Of a DNA stretch of 5,685 nt, positions 1 to 5,685 are shown piece by piece. Made by a program: the position numbers and the translations under genes. The notes under the pieces were generated by a model that did not search any database, was not told the DNA's origin, and saw only the letters and a program-made list of their open reading frames with translations. Every line of letters begins with the position of its first letter. Within the stretch, counting starts at the first letter, position 1. The DNA comes from Sphingobacteriaceae bacterium (GTDB taxonomy: Bacteria; Bacteroidota; Bacteroidia; Sphingobacteriales; Sphingobacteriaceae), in contig CANHHZ010000128.1 of the NCBI GenBank assembly GCA_947460275.1, positions 1 to 5,685 on the forward strand, read 5' to 3'.

Positions 1-1
1 C

Positions 2-1444
2 TTAAGAGTTGTTAGGATTAATTAAACTGTACTTAGGCACTAAAGATTTCATCACAAACCAACCAATAAGGTAACAAACAGCACAAATGGAGAACACAAT
101 AAAATAACCTGCTTCTTTTCCTTCAAAGCCCATAAACATCATTTTAGTTTCATCAGCATGAGTAAATAAAACCCCAGAACCTTTGTTTATGATAAATGAA
201 CCTACACCACCTGCCATTCCACCAATACCAATTACCGTAGCAATGGCCTGTTTAGGAAACATATCTCCAACCGTAGAAAAGATATTGGCAGACCACGACT
301 GATGAGCGGCACCTGCAATACCGATAATAATTACAGGAAACCAATAAGAGATATGACCCAATGGTTGGGCTAACAAAGCCAACAATGGAAAAAATGCAAA
401 GATCAACATTGCTTTCATTCGACCTGCGTAAGGGTCTAACCCTTTTTTCTCGACAAAATAAGTTGGCAACCAGCCGCCTATAATGGATAACAAAGTAATC
501 ATATACAGTAAAAACAAAGGAATAGCGCTTTCAGTTGAAGACATTTTGTAGATATCTTTTAGGTAAGCTGGAAACCAAAACAAGAAAAACCACCAAACTC
601 CATCAGTCATAAACTTACCAAAGGCAAAAGCCCAGGTTTGTTTATACTTGAAGCAATCAGCAAAGGAAAGTTTTTTTACCGTAGCGGTTGCACCATCCAT
701 AGCTGTGCTTTCTAAATGATCTTGTTGAATATAGGTTAACTCGGCTTGATTTACTTTAGGATGTTGTTCGGGCTTATTGTAAACAAAAATCCAAAATCCC
801 ATCCAAATAAAACCAAGAGCTCCGATAATAAGAAACGACATTTCCCATCCATAAGCTTTAGCTATAAACGGAATAGTGAGGGGAGCGGCCAAAGCCCCTA
901 CTGTTGCACCTGCATTAAAAATACTAGTTGCCAAAGCTCTATCTTTTTTAGGAAAATATTCAGCAGTGGCTTTAATAGCAGCAGGAAAATTTCCAGCTTC
1001 GCCTAATGCAAGCACAAAACGAGCAAAGATAAATAGTGTAACACTGGTTGAAAGTATTAGGCCTGCATTATCAACAGTAGCTAAAGCTTCTTTTGCACCT
1101 CTAAATCCTACTAGCCATTGTCCGGTGATAAGACCAGAGGATGCTACACCACAGTATGCATGTAAACAAGCACCTACCGACCATATCCCTATAGCCCAAA
1201 GGAAACCTTTTTTAGTATCCATCCAATCTACAAACCTCCCAGCAAGTAGCATAGAAGCCGCGTAAAAAATTGAAAATAAAGCCGTGATAGTTCCGTAATC
1301 ACTATCAGTCCAATGAAATTCGGGAACTAGATAGTCTTTCCAAGTTAAGGAAAGTACTTGTCTGTCGAGATAGTTAATCGTTGTGGCAAAAAATAAAAGC
1401 GAACAAATCGTCCACCTATACTTACTCATTTTTGGTTGGTTCAT
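2..1444 (-). CDS. exuT: Hexuronate transporter, MFS anion:cation symporter (ACS) family
   Basis: ExuT is an inner-membrane proton symporter that brings glucuronate, galacturonate or related hexuronates into the cytoplasm. The 480-residue protein shows about 12 hydrophobic segments, roughly at 12-30, 52-70, 82-100, 133-150, 174-194, 200-222, 271-294, 306-330, 344-362, 366-385, 400-425 and 445-468. TM1 carries the ACS signature NYLDRQ (24-29), with Asp27 and Arg28. Motif A is GRFVDWMDTKKG (69-80). TM4 contains LGEAGNFPAA (147-156), with Glu149 at the position of a proton-coupling glutamate in the related DgoT. A hydrophilic central loop spans 223-270. It is longer than E. coli ExuT, about 430 residues, because of extra loops near 100-132 and 426-444. 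Translation may start at Met1 or Met6, as both ATGs have A/T-rich leaders. The gene is complete, and its stop is one base from the window edge, so any terminator lies outside. Exact substrate is inferred from the operon. Confidence 0.92.
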   Translation of the reverse strand: MNQPKMSKYRWTICSLLFFATTINYLDRQVLSLTWKDYLVPEFHWTDSDYGTITALFSIFYAASMLLAGRFVDWMDTKKGFLWAIGIWSVGACLHAYCGVASSGLITGQWLVGFRGAKEALATVDNAGLILSTSVTLFIFARFVLALGEAGNFPAAIKATAEYFPKKDRALATSIFNAGATVGALAAPLTIPFIAKAYGWEMSFLIIGALGFIWMGFWIFVYNKPEQHPKVNQAELTYIQQDHLESTAMDGATATVKKLSFADCFKYKQTWAFAFGKFMTDGVWWFFLFWFPAYLKDIYKMSSTESAIPLFLLYMITLLSIIGGWLPTYFVEKKGLDPYAGRMKAMLIFAFFPLLALLAQPLGHISYWFPVIIIGIAGAAHQSWSANIFSTVGDMFPKQAIATVIGIGGMAGGVGSFIINKGSGVLFTHADETKMMFMGFEGKEAGYFIVFSICAVCYLIGWFVMKSLVPKYSLINPNNS

Positions 1445-1479
1445 ATCATTAAAGTTAGTTTGGTTTGATTATTTTAAGA

Positions 1480-2142
1480 TTAAGGTTTTACTTTATTTAT
1501 AATTTGGAAAGTTTTAACAGTTAAGGCAAGTAAAGCATCATAATCTCTTTTTTCTAAAATTTCTTTGCTTACCAACTTACTACCCATTCCTACAGCACAA
1601 ACTCCTGCTTTAAACCAAGTATCTATATTTTTTTCTTCTATTTCCACTCCGCCAGTTGGCACAAAAAGTTGACCTTGGAAAAGCTCTTTGATTGAGGAGA
1701 GATAGGATGGCCCTAACACGTTTGCAGGAAAAAGCTTAATAATTCCGGCATTGTGCTGATGTGCGGTATTAATTTCGGTTGGTGTCATACAACCTGGAAT
1801 CCACAGCAAATCTGCCTCATGAACCAGTTTACCCACTTCAATATCTACAACTGGGCAAACTATAAAATCGGCACCCGCGGATAAAAAGTCTTTGGCTTCT
1901 TTAGTATTTTTAATCGTTCCTATTCCCAAAAACAAATCTTGCATCTCGTTTTTCAAGGCAGATTTTAAAAATTTAAAATTTTCTAGGGCTGCCTCGCCAC
2001 GATTGGTATATTCGAAAACACGGACGCCCGCTTTGTAAAGCGTTCTTACAACATCTAAACTTACCTGTGCATCAGGGTAATAAAAAAGAGGCAATAAACC
2101 TTGTTTGCTGATGGCCTGTATAGCGGCTGCTTTATTTTTCAT
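1480..2142 (-). CDS. kdgA: KDPG aldolase (2-dehydro-3-deoxy-phosphogluconate aldolase / 4-hydroxy-2-oxoglutarate aldolase)
   Basis: This class I aldolase cleaves KDPG to pyruvate and glyceraldehyde-3-phosphate, the final step of the pathway encoded here, and feeds lower glycolysis. It is 220 residues, close to the 205-220 usual for Eda/KdgA proteins, and forms a single TIM-barrel domain. The Schiff-base lysine is Lys136 in IIKLFPAN (134-141). The E-x-T-x-R motif is Glu44-Tyr-Thr-Asn-Arg48. GIGTIKN (73-79), WIPGCMTPTE (114-123) and the phosphate-site PTGG (162-165) are further family blocks. The ATG lies inside the last codons of kdgK, giving an 11-base overlap, and the protein begins MKNKAAAI; no nearby alternative start is better. 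exuT follows after 35 bases. Activity on 4-hydroxy-2-oxoglutarate or on KDPGal cannot be excluded from sequence. Confidence 0.94.
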   Translation of the reverse strand: MKNKAAAIQAISKQGLLPLFYYPDAQVSLDVVRTLYKAGVRVFEYTNRGEAALENFKFLKSALKNEMQDLFLGIGTIKNTKEAKDFLSAGADFIVCPVVDIEVGKLVHEADLLWIPGCMTPTEINTAHQHNAGIIKLFPANVLGPSYLSSIKELFQGQLFVPTGGVEIEEKNIDTWFKAGVCAVGMGSKLVSKEILEKRDYDALLALTVKTFQIINKVKP

Positions 2143-3151
2143 ATTGTTTGGTTTCTTCTATAATTTGATTTACGGTTGCTGTGGTGCAATCGCTTGGGAT
2201 AAAAAGTTTATTAAATGCGGCTGCAGCTGCAAAATTTACGATTTCTTGTGGTTTATTTTGATGGTAGAAACCATAGATTAAACCCGCCATAAAACAATCG
2301 CCGCTACCCACTTTATCTAAAATTTTAGCCGATTGAAATTCAGTGGAAACACAAAATTGTTGTTCGCTAAACAAGGTAGTGTAATATTTTATGCCGCCAT
2401 TAAAATCAAATCTAAAAGTATTGGCAACGGATTTACATTTCGGAAAACGAGTGATGATTTCCACAGAAGTTTTTTCTGCTTGCGCAAGATAGGTTTCTTT
2501 AGCATCAATTTCTTCGATATGGGAAGGAACGCCAATCCCCAACATTTTTTCAGCAGCCCATATATTGCCCATCACCAAGTCGCAATAATTTACCAACTCC
2601 GGAATAACATCTAAAGGTTGTTTGCCGTATTTCCATAATTTAGCCCTGTAATTTAAGTCGATAGAAATGGTAATGCCTTTTGCACTAGCGGCTTTAACAG
2701 CTTCTAAACACACTTCGGCAGCCGCCTGATTTAAGGCTGGACAAATGGCACTAAAGTGAAACCAAGTTACCCCTTCTAAAACGTTATCCCAATTGATTTG
2801 GCCAGTTTTTAACATTGCAAAGGCAGAATTTGCCCGATCGTAAATTACACCTGCATTTTTTAAATCTTTTCCCTTTGGCAAATAATAAAGTCCTATCCTA
2901 TCCCCACCACTGTAAATTTTTGAAGTGTCAATATTTAGTTTATCCATGTAGCCCACCAACTGATCGGCCATGAAATTTTGAGGCAGAGCCGTGAAATAAG
3001 CCGATGGCACCTGCCATAACGCCAAAGCTGAGGCCACATTTAATTCGGCACCGCCCACATAAAATGGCAATTTATTTTCAGCCAACCATTGCGCATCTGT
3101 ATCAGGACAAATACGCAACAACAATTCACCGAAGCTTAATACCTTACTCAT
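2132..3151 (-). CDS. kdgK: 2-dehydro-3-deoxygluconate kinase (KDG kinase, PfkB family)
   Basis: KdgK is a cytoplasmic PfkB/ribokinase-fold kinase that phosphorylates KDG to KDPG with ATP, the point where the uronate branches meet. The 339 residues fit KDG kinases (about 310-345). The N-terminal substrate motif is GGAELNVA (33-40). YYLPKG (89-94), Tyr104-Asp105-Arg106 and Arg169 in DLNYR (165-169) line up with residues that contact the sugar acid in structurally studied KDG kinases, by my recollection. The second PfkB signature is DKVGSGDCF (279-287), with Asp285 as the expected catalytic base. The start is ATG, three bases after the uxaC stop, and the 3' end overlaps kdgA by 11 bases, so translation is probably coupled on both sides. 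A fructokinase-type activity is possible from the fold alone, but the kdgA neighbour and the YYLPKG/YDRA pattern favour KDG. Confidence 0.94.
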   Translation of the reverse strand: MSKVLSFGELLLRICPDTDAQWLAENKLPFYVGGAELNVASALALWQVPSAYFTALPQNFMADQLVGYMDKLNIDTSKIYSGGDRIGLYYLPKGKDLKNAGVIYDRANSAFAMLKTGQINWDNVLEGVTWFHFSAICPALNQAAAEVCLEAVKAASAKGITISIDLNYRAKLWKYGKQPLDVIPELVNYCDLVMGNIWAAEKMLGIGVPSHIEEIDAKETYLAQAEKTSVEIITRFPKCKSVANTFRFDFNGGIKYYTTLFSEQQFCVSTEFQSAKILDKVGSGDCFMAGLIYGFYHQNKPQEIVNFAAAAAFNKLFIPSDCTTATVNQIIEETKQYEK

Positions 3152-3154
3152 GAT

Positions 3155-4555
3155 TTAAAAGTTAAAATATGTTTTTGCATTGTTGTAGCAAATGTCCTGT
3201 ATCACTTTCCCTAACCACTCTTTGTCGTAAGGAAGCTCTCCATTTTCCACATCTGTTCCAAATAAGTCGCATAAAATACGTCTAAAATATTCGTGACGAG
3301 GGAAAGAAAGAAAACTTCTAGAATCAGTTAGCATACCTACAAAACGACTTAACAAGCCCATATTAGATAAAGCATTGATTTGTTTAATCATACCGTCTTT
3401 TTGGTCTAAAAACCACCAAGCCGAGCCCCACTGTACTTTTCCGGCTACAGTACCATCTTGATAATTACCAATCATTGCAGCCATTAATTCGTTGTCCGCA
3501 GGATTTAGATTATATAAAATCGTCTTAGTCAACTTGTTATTTAAATCTAACTTATTTAAAAATTTAGCTAATTGTTTACCTTGAGCAAAATCTCCGATAG
3601 AATCGAAACCAGTATCTGGACCTAAAGAAGTTAACAAGCGATCGTTGTTATTGCGTATTGCACCCAAATGAAACTGTTGCACCCATCCTTTTTCGTGGTC
3701 CCAAAGTGCAAAACTAAATAGCATAGCCGATTTAAATTTCAAGGTTTCGATAAAGTTCAAAGTTCCGTTTGCTCTTATTTTAAGGAAGATGTTTTTAATT
3801 TCTTCTTCAGTATAATCTTCGGCATACATTTGCTCCAAACCATGATCAGAAACCGATGCACCATTTGCTGCAAAATAATCGTGACGAGATTTTAAAGCAG
3901 CCAAATATGTATCATAATCGGCAATTTTTTTTCCTGTTAAGGTGGCCAATTTATCGATATAAGCATTTAAACCAACAACATCGTCAGCATTCATTGCCTT
4001 ATCTGGTCTGAAAGCAGGTAAAACAGTAATATCGGTACCACTGTTTCTGATTTGTTGATGAAATTCTAAATTATCTAAAGGATCATCAGTTGTGCAAAGC
4101 GTTTTAACGTTCATTTTACGCAACAAACCTTGCACGCTATATGCTTTAGTTTGCAGTTTGGCGTTACACTCATCGTATACTTTTTTGGCATTGGCCGAAG
4201 ATAAAACTTCATAAATCCCAAAATAGCGTTGTAATTCTAAGTGTGTCCAATGATACAATGGGTTTCTTAAGGTATATGGAACGGTTTCGGCCCATTTCTC
4301 AAATTTTTCCCAATCACTTGCAGCACCTGTAATATAATATTCATCTACACCATTGGCACGCATGGCTCTCCATTTGTAATGATCGCCGTATAGCCAAACT
4401 TGGGTAATGTTATCAAAGTTTTTATCTGCAGCGATTTGGTCGGGCATTAAATGATTATGATAATCTATCACAGGCATCTGCTTTGCAAATTCGTGGTAAA
4501 GCGTTTGTGCAGTTTTTGTTTGTAGTAAAAAGTTATCGTCTAAAAAATTCTTCAC
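3155..4555 (-). CDS. uxaC: Glucuronate (uronate) isomerase UxaC
   Basis: UxaC is a cytoplasmic amidohydrolase-superfamily enzyme that interconverts D-glucuronate and D-fructuronate, and D-galacturonate and D-tagaturonate. The 466 residues match the usual family length (about 470) and look collinear with E. coli UxaC from end to end. The metal-binding H-x-H is in DYHNHL (His33, His35). Other conserved blocks are GDHYKWRAMR (57-66), NPLYHWTHLEL (98-108), TTDDPLD (155-161), RPDKA (183-187), FHLGAIRNNN (295-304), GNYQDG (363-368) and LLSRFVGMLTDSRSFLS (401-417) with Asp411. The start is GTG. The ten codons between the preceding TAA and this GTG contain no ATG, and the N-terminus (KNFLDDNFLL) matches the spacing of the E. 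coli protein. It lies 30 bases after uxuB and 3 bases before kdgK, so it is surely co-transcribed. Confidence 0.97.
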   Translation of the reverse strand: MKNFLDDNFLLQTKTAQTLYHEFAKQMPVIDYHNHLMPDQIAADKNFDNITQVWLYGDHYKWRAMRANGVDEYYITGAASDWEKFEKWAETVPYTLRNPLYHWTHLELQRYFGIYEVLSSANAKKVYDECNAKLQTKAYSVQGLLRKMNVKTLCTTDDPLDNLEFHQQIRNSGTDITVLPAFRPDKAMNADDVVGLNAYIDKLATLTGKKIADYDTYLAALKSRHDYFAANGASVSDHGLEQMYAEDYTEEEIKNIFLKIRANGTLNFIETLKFKSAMLFSFALWDHEKGWVQQFHLGAIRNNNDRLLTSLGPDTGFDSIGDFAQGKQLAKFLNKLDLNNKLTKTILYNLNPADNELMAAMIGNYQDGTVAGKVQWGSAWWFLDQKDGMIKQINALSNMGLLSRFVGMLTDSRSFLSFPRHEYFRRILCDLFGTDVENGELPYDKEWLGKVIQDICYNNAKTYFNF

Positions 4556-4585
4556 GTTATTATGATTGCTATTTGATTTTTTTAA

Positions 4586-5401
4586 TTATACGCCACTAAA
4601 GATGGAGAAACCACCATCAACACAGATCATTGCACCAGTTACAAATTGCGAAGCATCGCTTAGCAACCAAACCAAAGCGCCTTTTAATTCGTCTGGATCA
4701 CCGAAACGCTTAAACGGAGTTTGTTTAATTACCGATTGACCACGGGGTGTAAAACCACCATCGGGTGTGGTTAATAAATTGCGATTTTGTTCGGTTAAGA
4801 AAAAACCAGGTGCCAAAGCATTCATTCTAATTTTATCCCCGTAACGGTTGGCCAACTCCACTGCAAACCATTGCGTATAGCAGTCAACTGCGGCTTTACC
4901 CATGTTATAACCTAATACTTTGGTTACTGCTTTTTTAGAGTTCATGGAAGAAATATTAACAATACTTCCTTTACCATTTTTTGCTATGGCTTCGCCAAAA
5001 ATTTGTGTTGGTATTAAAGTGCCCCATAAATTTAAATCGAGTACTTTTTTCATCCCGTCCATTTTCATGGCGAAAACGCTTTCTTCGGGTTGTAAAACAC
5101 CATCGGGCATATTGCCACCTGCAGCGTTTACCAAGCCATCTATTTTACCAAAAGCGGCCAGTACTTTTTCTCTGGCGGTAATTAGTTCCTCTTCGTTCAT
5201 TACATCGGCCACTAAAGCGATAGCTTTACCCCCATTTTTATGAATTGCATCGGCACGTTGATTTGCTATTTCGGCATTTCTACCTAAAATACCCACAGCA
5301 CCGCCAGCTTCTACAATTGCATTGATAAATGAATTACCCAAAATTCCGGTACCACCGGTTACTACGATTACTTTGTCTTTTAAAGAAAATGATTTTTCCA
5401 T
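4586..5401 (-). CDS. uxuB: SDR-family oxidoreductase, probable D-mannonate oxidoreductase (fructuronate reductase)
   Basis: This 271-residue short-chain dehydrogenase/reductase probably reduces D-fructuronate, the UxaC product, to D-mannonate in the cytoplasm. Visible SDR features are the glycine-rich cofactor motif TGGTGILG (15-22), Asp66, the NAAG motif (92-95), Asn124, and the Ser152-Tyr165-Lys169 catalytic set (YNMGK). The C-terminal half carries APGFFLTEQNR (197-207), a TPRG motif (218-221) and the ending VDGGFSIFSGV. From memory these are marks of the SDR-type mannonate oxidoreductases such as Bacillus YjmF; KduD lacks them and is shorter (about 253 residues). Arg41 after the second beta strand, rather than an acidic residue, leans towards NADP(H) use. 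The ATG at 5401 is chosen because SFSLKDKVIVVTGG then sits at the usual distance; an in-frame TTG at 5434 would add 11 atypical residues. A role as KduD, suggested by the kduI neighbour, is the main alternative. Confidence 0.8.
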   Translation of the reverse strand: MEKSFSLKDKVIVVTGGTGILGNSFINAIVEAGGAVGILGRNAEIANQRADAIHKNGGKAIALVADVMNEEELITAREKVLAAFGKIDGLVNAAGGNMPDGVLQPEESVFAMKMDGMKKVLDLNLWGTLIPTQIFGEAIAKNGKGSIVNISSMNSKKAVTKVLGYNMGKAAVDCYTQWFAVELANRYGDKIRMNALAPGFFLTEQNRNLLTTPDGGFTPRGQSVIKQTPFKRFGDPDELKGALVWLLSDASQFVTGAMICVDGGFSIFSGV

Positions 5402-5414
5402 TTTATTGATTAAG

Positions 5415-5452
5415 GATGAAGCAGCAAGGAACAAAGACCAAGCACTTTCATC
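5415..5452 (-). repeat. Weak inverted repeat in the kduI-uxuB gap
   Basis: On the plus strand GATGAA (5415-5420) and TTCATC (5447-5452) form a perfect 6-bp inverted repeat around 26 bases. On the transcript this would be a short stem that can extend only through a bulge and wobble pairs. It lies in the largest gap of the operon, just after the kduI stop. There is no U-tract, so it is not an intrinsic terminator. A 6-bp match in 58 bases can arise by chance, so a role in RNA processing or stability is speculative. Confidence 0.2.
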
Positions 5453-5459
5453 GAGTTAT

Positions 5460-5685
5460 TTATTTAATGTCTTTTACGGCTATGGTGTCCATATCTGCAT
5501 AATCCAAATTTTCGCCGGCCATGCCCCAAATAAAATTATAATTTTTTGTTCCGCTACCTGCGTGAATGCTCCAAGTTGGCGACAAAACGGCCTCGTGGTT
5601 TGCCACAATAATGTGGCGAGTTTCTTGTGGTTGGCCCATGTAATGAAAAACACGATGTTCAGCATCAACATCGAAGTAAAAATAA
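5460..5685 (-). CDS. kduI: 5-dehydro-4-deoxy-D-glucuronate isomerase (KduI), C-terminal part only
   Basis: KduI is a cytoplasmic cupin-type metalloenzyme. It converts 5-keto-4-deoxyuronate, formed spontaneously from the unsaturated uronates released by polysaccharide lyases, to 2,5-diketo-3-deoxygluconate. The window holds the last 74 codons and a TAA stop; the N-terminal two thirds (the family is about 280 residues) lies beyond the right edge. The recognisable family signature runs through fragment residues 15-24 (YMGQPQETRH), 35-47 (SPTWSIHAGSGTK) and 52-58 (IWGMAGE), and the protein ends VKDIK, close to the E. coli ending as I remember it. By length from the C-terminus, fragment His41 falls on the fourth zinc ligand (His245 in E. 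coli KduI). The other ligands are outside the window. The gene is truncated by the window edge, not visibly broken. The SDR gene follows 58 bases downstream, and kduI is the most upstream gene seen of the operon. Confidence 0.95.
   Translation of the reverse strand, partial: YFYFDVDAEHRVFHYMGQPQETRHIIVANHEAVLSPTWSIHAGSGTKNYNFIWGMAGENLDYADMDTIAVKDIK

Larger units (their letters stand above)
2..5685 (-). other. Predicted hexuronate catabolism operon kduI-uxuB-uxaC-kdgK-kdgA-exuT
   Basis: Six co-directional genes with gaps of 58, 30, 3, -11 (overlap) and 35 bases encode import, isomerisation, reduction, phosphorylation and aldol cleavage of uronates. I saw no Bacteroidota-type promoter (TTG near -33 with TAnnTTTG near -7) in any gap and no strong terminator hairpin, so one transcript beginning to the right of the window is the simplest reading. 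The promoter, any regulator, and the remaining steps (mannonate or altronate dehydratase, KduD) should lie upstream of kduI or elsewhere. That all genes share one transcript is an inference from spacing. Confidence 0.85.

Noticed and set aside
746..1006. Plus-strand open frame of 86 codons opposite exuT
   Set aside because: Antisense shadow of exuT with no recognisable protein features.
876..1265. Plus-strand open frame of 129 codons opposite exuT
   Set aside because: It is antisense to a well-supported transporter gene, and its composition (Ala, Pro, Ser and Lys rich) mirrors the codons of the opposite strand. No motif is recognisable.
1445..1479. Possible separate promoter for exuT
   Set aside because: The 35-base gap is A/T-rich but shows no TAnnTTTG element with a TTG at suitable spacing.
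2333..2614. Plus-strand open frame of 93 codons opposite kdgK
   Set aside because: Antisense shadow of a kinase gene with intact motifs; no recognisable protein features.
4920..5243. Plus-strand open frames of 107 and 66 codons opposite the SDR gene
   Set aside because: Both are antisense to conserved SDR motifs and look like by-products of the opposite strand's codons.
5402..5434. N-terminal extension of the SDR from an in-frame TTG at 5434
   Set aside because: The 11 added residues are atypical for the family, while the ATG at 5401 puts the glycine-rich motif at the normal distance and has an AAA just upstream.
5402..5459. Intrinsic terminator after kduI
   Set aside because: The inverted repeat has only six perfect base pairs, a long loop and no following run of T.
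5480..5671. Minus-strand open frame of 63 codons at the right edge
   Set aside because: It overlaps the kduI C-terminus in another frame. The kduI frame (5460-5685) gives a clear family match and explains the stretch.

Overview
The window is part of a hexuronate (uronic acid) catabolic operon, very probably from a member of the Bacteroidota, perhaps the Sphingobacteriaceae (Pedobacter-like). The phylum is an inference. It rests on AT-rich sequence, start codons preceded by A/T-rich stretches with no clear Shine-Dalgarno motif, and the protein types. These include an ACS-family MFS transporter with long extra loops and a gene order typical of pectin and glycosaminoglycan degraders in that phylum. 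No species-level marker is present.

All six genes lie on the minus strand, so transcription runs from high to low coordinates. The order is kduI (3' end only, 5460-5685), an SDR oxidoreductase of the D-mannonate oxidoreductase type (uxuB, 4586-5401), uxaC (3155-4555), kdgK (2132-3151), kdgA (1480-2142) and exuT (2-1444). The gaps are 58, 30, 3, -11 and 35 bases. The layout is a tight operon with no visible internal promoter or terminator, and no stretch over 300 bases lacks a gene. No RNA gene, mobile element, CRISPR array or regulator gene was seen.

The products form a converging route. ExuT imports hexuronates. UxaC isomerises glucuronate to fructuronate, or galacturonate to tagaturonate, and the SDR reduces fructuronate to mannonate. 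KduI handles the 4-deoxy-5-keto-uronate that arises from unsaturated uronates released by polysaccharide lyases. Both branches lead to 2-keto-3-deoxygluconate (KDG). KdgK phosphorylates KDG, and KdgA cleaves KDPG to pyruvate and glyceraldehyde-3-phosphate. The dehydratase that makes KDG (UxuA, or UxaA for altronate) and a clear KduD are not in the window, and the operon continues beyond the right edge.

I found no convincing undescribed system. The items worth a second look are modest: the specificity and cofactor of the SDR, the missing pathway steps, the extra loops of the transporter, the GTG start of uxaC, the coupled gene junctions, and a weak inverted repeat in the largest intergenic gap.
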